Source: CAYMST01 sp964393115 (GTDB taxonomy: Bacteria > Bacteroidota > Bacteroidia > Cytophagales > Cyclobacteriaceae). From it: 18,471 nucleotides of DNA. A program made the position numbers and the translations under genes. Location: assembly GCA_964393115.1 (NCBI GenBank), contig CAYMST010000077.1, positions 1 to 18,471 of the forward strand, read 5' to 3'. How positions within the stretch are numbered: the first letter of the stretch is position 1; each line of letters starts with the position of its first letter. This document shows positions 1-7,300 of the stretch, one piece after another. The notes beneath the pieces are model-generated. The model searched no databases and was not told where the DNA came from. It saw only the letters and a program-made list of their open reading frames with translations.

Positions 1-1996
1 GCCCTTGAATTTTTTTGATATACGCCTCCGTTTCCAGATAAGTATTCCCACTTCCAGACTCTACCGACAACCCTCCTGAAAACTGGTGTCCTCTTATAAT
101 AGGAAAAGCGTACTCGGACGCCAATGTCCAATTCTTGTTATCAAACGACAAGTCACTTAACACCGACTCTCGTATTTGACTCACAGACTGTGTCTTATAC
201 TCGGCAGAAGCATTGATGATAAGACTTTTCCAGATATTATAGGCGATATAAAACCTTGGTTCCAAGTAGATAGTGTCGAGTTCCTCATAGTAAGTAGCCC
301 TTAAGCCAGTGGACAACTGCACCTTATTTTCACTAAACTGGTATTCCGCAAAAAGTGCATGTGTTCTCATAAGCCTGTCCCGATCCGTATCATAATTGAT
401 ATTGTATTTGTTCGGAATAGTATCAGCATATTGATAAGTCGCTGTCTTATGGTTGTACTCATAACCACTTTGAATTTGATGTCCTTTAGCTATTTCATAT
501 TGAGCATTCGCAATAATACCATAGTCATTAAGTTGATTTTTTTTCAAACTTAGGCCTTGGTTTCCGTCAATAACAGAGGCTAAGCTGTAGTCCATCACGT
601 AAGAGGTTCCTTGCAATCCTACCTGTGCCTGAAATCTATCCGGCACTTTGTATTTCCACTTAGCACTGTATCCCAAATGTTCGGTTCGAAGTGCATCTGC
701 AAGCTCCTGTTGCGAAGCTTTCACAGAAGAAAAGTGAAGAGAATCACCGCTATACATATAGTTTAGAGACAACGTACTTCTTTTGCCCGGCTTGTAAAGC
801 AATTGTGCATTGATGTCACTAAACGTAAAGTAGCCATCTCGTTCAACCGGCGTATCTGTTTTGTCACTTAAAGGTTCTGTATTTTGAAAAATCCGTTTAG
901 CATACTGCTCATAGGTGAGTGACTCGTAAATATCACTGTATGCCCTCCGTACCGAAAGCATAGCAGAGAGCTTGTTTTTCACAATTGGCAAGTTAACACT
1001 ACTATTAAACGATAGCATATCTAACCCGATGCTTCCCGTAAAACGGTCTGGCACCTCAGAGGGTCCACTGATATCGATGATACCGGATACGTGATCTCCA
1101 TACCTTGCTCCCACACCATTTTTCACCACTTTAACATCTTGGATACTATAGGGGTTAAGTGCTGACATAAGCCCAAACAAGTGTCCGTGGCGATACGTTC
1201 TAATGCCATTCCACAAAACGAGATTCTGGTCTGGAGTTCCTCCTCGCATGTGAATGCCTGAGGCTGTCTCAAAAGGGCTAATGACTCCTGGTGATAGTTG
1301 GATTGTTTTCAAGATATCCGGTTCCGTTAGTCCTGGTAAAACCCCAAGTGTCTCGCGTGATATCTTTATTTCATTTTTCACCTTGGATATCCCTTCACGC
1401 ATATAGCCTTCCACGACGAATGGGGTAATAAAAGCGATCCGTTCTTTTAAGCGAATGTATTGCTGATCCGTCAAGAGTAGCTCTCGTACAGTAGTGTGAT
1501 ATTCCTTATATCCAAGATGCCCAAAGTCGATCGTTCCGGCATAAGGGACTTTTTTTAGCTGAAAGTATCCCATATGATCACTTAATACTCCGTAGGCGCT
1601 GTCTTCCAGGTAAACGGTCACACCCGGAATTGCGTCTCCCTCTTCATCTCGAACGAAACCTGAAACATCAACCAAATCATCATCATAGTAGGGGCGTACA
1701 ATAACGTAATGATCAGTCACTCGCTCAAACTTTAGATGAACCTGTCTTTCAAGGGCTTGAAGCATGTGATCTTTATCCTTTAGTTGATGTACATCCAGAG
1801 AGACCTTCTTTACTTGCATTAAACTATCGACAAACGAAAATCTGATATTGTAATAATCCTGGATATCATTCTTTACCATCATAAACTCCGTATCCTTAAC
1901 CGAAAGAACCTTTGGCTGGGCTATTGCCAATTGAGTCACACCTATTTGGAGCATGATAGAAGTGGAAATAAGGCTTCTTAACATATTAAAGGTCAT
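1..1996 (-). CDS. FecA-like TonB-dependent outer-membrane receptor, C-terminus cut by window edge
   Basis: The reading frame is open from an ATG at 1996 to the left edge, giving about 665 residues, with the end of the barrel missing. Residues 1-27 form a signal peptide ending LAIAQ. Residues ~30-100 look like an STN (secretin/TonB short N-terminal) domain, the part that talks to FecR in signalling receptors. Residues ~110-195 are a carboxypeptidase-regulatory-like beta domain (VSGFVRDEEGDAIPGV). Residues ~213-310 are the plug (ILKTIQLSPGV, HMRGGTPDQNLVLWNG, VGARYGDHVSGIIDI), and the beta-barrel follows. The family imports siderophores or glycans using TonB energy. The sigma factor and FecR just upstream on the same strand fit a surface-signalling receptor. 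No SusD partner is visible, so the substrate is unknown. A second in-frame ATG at 1984 is an alternative start. About 200 bp separate it from the fecR end, and that gap holds no convincing gene. Confidence 0.9.
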   Translation of the reverse strand, partial: MTFNMLRSLISTSIMLQIGVTQLAIAQPKVLSVKDTEFMMVKNDIQDYYNIRFSFVDSLMQVKKVSLDVHQLKDKDHMLQALERQVHLKFERVTDHYVIVRPYYDDDLVDVSGFVRDEEGDAIPGVTVYLEDSAYGVLSDHMGYFQLKKVPYAGTIDFGHLGYKEYHTTVRELLLTDQQYIRLKERIAFITPFVVEGYMREGISKVKNEIKISRETLGVLPGLTEPDILKTIQLSPGVISPFETASGIHMRGGTPDQNLVLWNGIRTYRHGHLFGLMSALNPYSIQDVKVVKNGVGARYGDHVSGIIDISGPSEVPDRFTGSIGLDMLSFNSSVNLPIVKNKLSAMLSVRRAYSDIYESLTYEQYAKRIFQNTEPLSDKTDTPVERDGYFTFSDINAQLLYKPGKRSTLSLNYMYSGDSLHFSSVKASQQELADALRTEHLGYSAKWKYKVPDRFQAQVGLQGTSYVMDYSLASVIDGNQGLSLKKNQLNDYGIIANAQYEIAKGHQIQSGYEYNHKTATYQYADTIPNKYNINYDTDRDRLMRTHALFAEYQFSENKVQLSTGLRATYYEELDTIYLEPRFYIAYNIWKSLIINASAEYKTQSVSQIRESVLSDLSFDNKNWTLASEYAFPIIRGHQFSGGLSVESGSGNTYLETEAYIKKIQG

Positions 1997-2198
1997 TGTA
2001 GCTTAGTTCGTTGAACTGTTTTTCTGGTATACAATTTATTGGATGCGCAATATTATCCATCAAGTTGGAATTAATGGATAGAGATCGACTGGTGATCTGT
2101 TGTCTCCCCAGTTTTTTAAAAGATGAAACATTTCCAGCAGCTAGGAGTAAAATGTAATCCTGCGTGAATAATGTCAAATGTCATTTCGAATAATTTCA

Positions 2199-2465
2199 TC
2201 ATCGAGTTCTTTCACCAATCACAACCACGCGGTTATTTTCTACTTTATAAGAAACCTTTAAAGGTTCAAATACCAACCGCAATGCCAATGCCATGTCATT
2301 ATGTGGAAAACCTCCTGAAAACTCCATATCCAATGAGAGTGATTGCCCTTTAAAAACTAAGCCATACTGACGTTCTAATGCTTTAATTACCACACTAAGC
2401 GGAACACTTTCAAAAGTACTTTCATGATTTATCCAGGTAGGGACATGTTCCGAAATGGTAATCAT
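2199..2465 (-). CDS. FecR C-terminal domain, displaced by a frameshift from the upstream part
   Basis: This frame encodes the C-terminal domain usual in Bacteroidota FecR proteins (DUF4974 type): TWINHESTFESVPLSVVIKALERQYG, then FSGGFPHNDMALALRLVFEPL and a short YKVENNRVVVI strand. In intact relatives this segment directly follows the GQAF motif of the FecR beta domain. Here that motif is in the neighbouring frame and overlaps this frame by about 40 bp. An ATG at 2465 could start a separate 88-residue peptide, but such a periplasmic piece would have no signal sequence or membrane anchor, so independent translation is unlikely to be useful. The frame is open upstream to about 2520, so the break must lie between about 2425 and 2520. 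Either the gene is mutated, or the assembly has a one-base error, or a +1 shift occurs. There is no obvious homopolymer at the junction. Confidence 0.7.
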   Translation of the reverse strand: MITISEHVPTWINHESTFESVPLSVVIKALERQYGLVFKGQSLSLDMEFSGGFPHNDMALALRLVFEPLKVSYKVENNRVVVIGERTR

Positions 2466-3135
2466 GTCTGTGCTTGGACTGTCTGAATGCCTGTCCTCTT
2501 TCGAGTATAACCTCTCCTTGTTCAGACTTTACTTTTACGCGGCCCTCGTAGCAGTTGACGATAAGGTGCATTTGATCTACGTCTATGGTAAACTTGGTCC
2601 CAAGTACCTGTATGATTCCCTTTTCCGTTTCAACTGTAAACGTTGACCCTTTGACGACATCGAACCAGGCCTCACCTTTTAGTTTCACCAGTCTTGATTT
2701 ACTCCATTCCTGTTCGCTGAATGACACAACTGATTTGGAATTTAGAATTACCTTCGTCTCATCTGGCAATGAAATGGTTCGTTTTTCACCAATAGCGGTA
2801 TTTACCTTCGTGTCTTCTTTTTGAAATAAAAAAAGGAATAACCCAATAAGCAATACTGCAGCTGAAGACAGTACTAATGCAATTAGTGATCTCGAGATGC
2901 CTTTCTTTTCGGTATTCGTTTCTTCCTTTGTAGACTCATCCATCACCGATTTGAGAAGTCGAGTAAACTCATTTACTTCAGTATTTATCACTATATTTCT
3001 TAGCTTTTTGCGAAGCAAATACTCCTCCATCAATCCATGATCGGTGCGAAGTCGAGCCTCCCATATCGTCATTTCATCCGGCTCCAACGTACCATCGATA
3101 TACTCATCAAGCTTTTCAGATTCTGATTCGCTCAT
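2422..3135 (-). CDS. FecR-family anti-sigma / signal-transducing regulator, N-terminal part
   Basis: This is an inner-membrane regulator that controls the ECF sigma factor encoded just upstream. Residues 1-80 are the cytoplasmic anti-sigma part, starting with an acidic LDEYIDGTLEPDE-type segment. Residues ~83-104 are one hydrophobic membrane helix. Residues ~111-213 are the periplasmic FecR beta domain (RTISLPDETKVILNSKSVVSF, GEAWFDVVKG, IIQVLGTKFTIDV, EGRVKVKS, GQAF). The frame then runs into unrelated sequence and stops at 2422, while the expected C-terminal domain continues in another frame at 2199-2465. Joined, the protein would be roughly 300 residues or a little more, the usual FecR size. 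Its ATG overlaps the sigma-factor stop codon in an ATGA, which suggests translational coupling. The receptor that should signal to it is the next gene. Confidence 0.85.
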   Translation of the reverse strand: MSESESEKLDEYIDGTLEPDEMTIWEARLRTDHGLMEEYLLRKKLRNIVINTEVNEFTRLLKSVMDESTKEETNTEKKGISRSLIALVLSSAAVLLIGLFLFLFQKEDTKVNTAIGEKRTISLPDETKVILNSKSVVSFSEQEWSKSRLVKLKGEAWFDVVKGSTFTVETEKGIIQVLGTKFTIDVDQMHLIVNCYEGRVKVKSEQGEVILERGQAFRQSKHRHDYHFGTCPYLDKS

Positions 3136-3698
3136 AGTTTTAATATTTTGTATCTCACATCTTCTTTAATAGAGGCAATGAGATGTTTTTGACAATTATG
3201 CTTTCTCTTTTTACTGTAACCGGCACTACTAAACCCTTGATCTTTAGCGATTTCCTCCATAGACTTCCCTGCGAAATATAATCCCAACACCTGCTGACAG
3301 GAAGGACTAAGCTTCTTAAATTTTTCTTGAAACAACTCAAATTGTTCACGCTGCTCAATCATCTGATCGGCTTCCTCTACTCCCAGTTCTTCTGAATTTA
3401 TTTCATCAATAGAAACTGAAGCTTGGTGTTTAAGCTTCGACAGTTTTCTCATCCACAGATTGCGACAAATGGTGAATAAATAATTATAAAAGGATGACTT
3501 AATTTCGAGCCCTTCCTCCGTTACTTGCTGGAATAAAATCACCATCGCTTCTTGAAAAATATCTGAAGCCTCCGGTTCGTTTCCAGCATTCGATACCACA
3601 TATTTTCTAATCTTAGGAAAATATGTGGTGTAAATCTCCTTGATCGTATTTGCGTCTTTGGTTCTTAAGGCATCGATGTACCTATTGTCTTGGGTCAT
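3132..3698 (-). CDS. ECF-type RNA polymerase sigma factor (FecI-like)
   Basis: This 188-residue protein has the two conserved regions of ECF sigma factors. Region 2 lies at ~20-90 (IYTTYFPKIRKYVVSNAGNEPEASDIFQEAMVILFQQV, then SSFYNYLFTICRNLWMRKL), and region 4 at ~122-175 (FKKLSPSCQQVLGLYFAGKSMEEIAKDQGFSSAGYSKKRKHNCQ), the helix-turn-helix that binds the -35 element. Its likely role is to direct RNA polymerase to this operon, and perhaps to others, when FecR releases it after the outer-membrane receptor binds ligand. It is the first gene of the minus-strand trio, and its stop overlaps the fecR start by four bases. A TAGATTTG element about 55 bases upstream could be its promoter. Confidence 0.93.
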   Translation of the reverse strand: MTQDNRYIDALRTKDANTIKEIYTTYFPKIRKYVVSNAGNEPEASDIFQEAMVILFQQVTEEGLEIKSSFYNYLFTICRNLWMRKLSKLKHQASVSIDEINSEELGVEEADQMIEQREQFELFQEKFKKLSPSCQQVLGLYFAGKSMEEIAKDQGFSSAGYSKKRKHNCQKHLIASIKEDVRYKILKL

Positions 3699-3753
3699 CC
3701 GGATTATCTTGATTGATCAATATGATGAGTTTACCCTAGTATAAAAAGAGGCG

Positions 3754-3761
3754 CAAATCTA
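3754..3761 (-). promoter_or_regulatory. Possible -7 promoter element of the sigma/FecR/receptor operon
   Basis: On the minus strand, TAGATTTG matches the Bacteroidota vegetative -7 consensus TAnnTTTG. It lies about 55 bases ahead of the sigma-factor ATG, a sensible distance for a transcript leader. No clean TTTG -33 box is found at the usual spacing, so the call rests on one short motif and is weak. Confidence 0.25.
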
Positions 3762-3875
3762 GAGATTGTATCCAAAGTAAATTCTCCTCTTTACGAAATC
3801 TCTCAATAGATGCTTCTAATCTTTTCAATCCGGTGATAAACTCAAGCGCTTCATGAATAGTCTCTAAACCAATCG

Positions 3876-4034
3876 AAAGGTTACCCTTTAATCCTTAATT
3901 TATTTAAGGAAGTATCTGTCACATGCAGTAAAGGATATTCCAAGTAACCAACCCGAATTTGTTATTCTACTTTTCAGGTAGGTTTCGATTTTCCCCTCAA
4001 TCAAAAAAATAAATTCTCTCACAGGGTAACCTTT
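3876..4034. repeat. Inverted pair of 12-bp sites in the divergent promoter region
   Basis: AAAGGTTACCCT at 3876-3887 is the exact reverse complement of AGGGTAACCTTT at 4023-4034, with 135 bp between them. Each arm is itself close to a palindrome of the form AAGG-N4-CCTT, which is what a dimeric DNA-binding protein would recognise. The pair lies between two divergent units. It could be two operator copies, or a coincidence. Confidence 0.4.
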
Positions 4035-4316
4035 TATCACCCCATAGGACTATTCGTAACGGCTAATTTGTCATCCTACTATAAGTCAGTGGATATTGAG
4101 ACAGTGGAAGTAATCAGAGATAGCCCCAATCAAAAAATCATTAAGCGTAATTGAATCTTAAGTCAGGTAAGGAGATCTCTTTTTGGGCCAAAGCATCAAG
4201 TCGGTTCCCTGAAAGCGGAGCCAAACACCAGATAACCAACTCCTTAAATTATTGGATTCACTTTGGATTATTAAAACCGACGAAAGCTAAACACTGGTTT
4301 TGAAAACTATAAATAG

Positions 4317-7300
4317 ATGAAAACTAACAATTTCGACATGAAAAAAAACCTACTAAAATGTAGTTGCCAATTCGTGCTTCTGCTCTTCATGGGAGTATCA
4401 CCTAGCGGCTTACAAGCACAAGACATCACTCCTCCAAACCATGTAGACAATGTACGCATGCTGTCAAGGACCTCCAGCTCTATTAGCATCGCATGGGATC
4501 CTGCCACGGATAATGTAGGGGTAGAAAGATATAGGGTTCATCTCGATGGAGATGGAGTGGCTTGGGAGGAGGGCACCTCATACACCCTAAGCAATCTACA
4601 ACCTGGTACAAGCTATAGTATCTCGGTTATCGCCTATGATGCAGCAGATAATTGGCAGGATTTAGGCATTGAGGAGCTGGAACGAACCCTAGTCGCACGC
4701 ACAGAAGGCGCTCCTTCGGAGCAAATGAGATCTTACTTCTTCGGGCATAGTCTGGTGAAGTATGACTTAAATGAAAGCTCCATTATGACGACAGTTCCTT
4801 TTTGGATCCATTCATTGGCTTCTAGTGCTGGGCGTAACTACTACGCTGACGGCCGGTTTGGTCAGTTAGACGTTCAAATCAGAAATTTGCCAGCAAAAAA
4901 ACAATTTAGTTTTGATAGCCTTCCTCCCAACCGAAATTTCACTCCTCCTAGTGCCTTCCACTTATCTTTAGAGGAGTCCAATTTTGAAAACATCTCCATT
5001 ACCGCATCAAACTGGATTCAAGATATTGCTCCCGACCAAGACGCCAACCCTTCGACATTAGACTACGCGTTACAACTATTGGATTCTATATGGGCTAAAT
5101 CGCCAAGTTCTGACCTTTACATTTATGAACATTGGCCGGAACGAGCAGAGCTAACGACAAGTGAATTTCATCTAAGGGCAACAGGTGTCTTTCATGACTG
5201 GTTTTTAGAATTTCAAGACATGATCATGGCCGCAAGACCGCAGTACAACATTAAACTAGTTCCTGTAGGAGGCCCTGTCTCATCGATGCTTACCGAACTA
5301 CCACAATTCAGCGGATTGACACTAGACGATCTTTTTAGCGACGAAGCAAGCCACGGTCATCCCGTTTATTACTTCTTCTCAGGTCTTATCCATTATATGA
5401 CCTATTATCAAGAGAAGCCCAATGCGCAATACGTTGTGCCTACCACACATCCTACAGATATCCCTCAAGTCGTAAAGGATAATTACAATATCATCGTAAA
5501 TTATTTATGGGATGAACTGCAAGCCGTGAATTACAATGATGGGACAAGCCGTGTATGGAACGGTCCTGCTGATAACACGCCATATTCACTCACTGTGAAT
5601 GCCGGTACTGGTAGTGGGAACTACGTTAGAGGAACCGCAGTAAGTATCGAAGCAAACCCTCCCGAATCAGGATTGGTTTTCTCAAGATGGGAAGGAGATG
5701 TCCAAGGGATAGCGGATATAAACGCTCCAATAACCACATTAATAATGCCTGCTTCAAATAGTGCTGTGACCGCAACCTACTCAAGTGATTCACTTTATAG
5801 CTTAGTGGTAAACAATGGTTCTGGAAGTGGGCTATATACGGAAGGAACTCTAGTGAGCATTAATGCTAATGCTCCGTCTGAAGGATTCGCCTTTTCGGGA
5901 TGGACCGGAGATATTGGAGGAATAACAGATATATCAGCTTCACAAACTACATTTCTAGTCGGCACAAGTAGTGCAATAATCTCAGCCGAATATGAATCAG
6001 CAGGCGTAGATAATATACCTCCTACAAGTCCTTCGATTCTTCAAGTTATCGACTCAACATCTACAACGGTTACGTTTACTTGGAGTAACGATGCTACAGA
6101 TAATGTAGGTATCAGTCACTACCTCTTGTACAACGAAAATGATGACACGAGCGAAACGACTTCGGATACGACGATTACTATCTCAAACTTACTACCAAAC
6201 ACCGAGTATAGCTTCACATTAGTCACCTTTGACCAATCCAATAACTTCGCTATTGACGGACCATCAGTTGCCTTCTCGACACGGTCAGAGAATGACGGCA
6301 TTGATTCGATTTACACATTAACCGTTATGAACGGTTCTGGAAGTGGACAGTATCCTACAGGACAATCGATAGATATCCTTGCCGACAGTGCTGCTGAAGG
6401 GTTTGTGTTTTCTGAATGGACAGGTGACACTGAAGGAATAGCAGACATAACGGTTTCGCAAACCATATTTCTGGTTGGCACTAGTGACGCAACGATTTCA
6501 GCATCATATGAACCAGTTGGGATAGACAGCGTTTTACCCACAAGTCCTTCAACATTTGTGGTTATCGATTCTACAGCCACGTCGGTTACACTTGCTTGGA
6601 GTAATGACGCTACAGACAACGTAGGTATCAGCCACTACCTCTTACACAACGAAAATGATGATACTAGTGAAATAACCTCCGATACGACTATCACTATCTC
6701 AAACTTACTGCCAAGCACCGAGTATAACTTCGCGCTAGTCACCTTTGATCTATCCAATAACTTCGCCACTGACGGGCCATCGGTTTCCTTCTCGACACTG
6801 TCGGAAAATGATGTGGTTGATACTCTCTACACCTTAACAGTAGTAAACGGTTCTGGGAGTGGACAATACGCGGCTGGAGAAATAATTACTCTAGTAGCAG
6901 ACCAAGCATCGGCCGGGTATAGTTTCTTAATGTGGGTCGGGTGTGACGGTGTGGCTGATGCATCAGCGACTGAGACTACTTATACGATGACTGCCACCAA
7001 CTCAACCATTGCGGCAACTTATGCTCCTGCAAACCATGAGTATTTCACATTGACGGTAACCAATGGCTCTGGAAGTGGTGACTATGAGGCTGGTGAAGTC
7101 ATAGATATCACTGCCGACGATGCTCCTGTAGGCCAGGTTTTCTCTAGCTGGACCGGTGACATAACTCATTTGAGCTCAATCAATTCAACTTCGACCCAAG
7201 TCACTATGCCAAATAATGCAGTGGCTCTTACCGCAAATTATACTACTATCGCTCCACCTCCATCAGACAGTACCTCCACCCACAATATGGGGATCAACAC

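Larger units (their letters stand above)
3699..4316. other. Non-coding interval between divergent units
   Basis: These 618 bp separate the minus-strand sigma operon from the plus-strand exported giant, so both promoters should lie here. I see no gene. It holds the inverted 12-bp pair described separately and a small CCTTAA/TTAAGG palindrome at 3893-3909. No clear plus-strand promoter could be identified by eye. Confidence 0.6.

Noticed and set aside
1986..2177. A 63-residue minus-strand frame between fecR and the receptor
   Set aside because: It starts with TTG, has no family-like features, and overlaps the receptor start in another frame. It is more likely open by chance.
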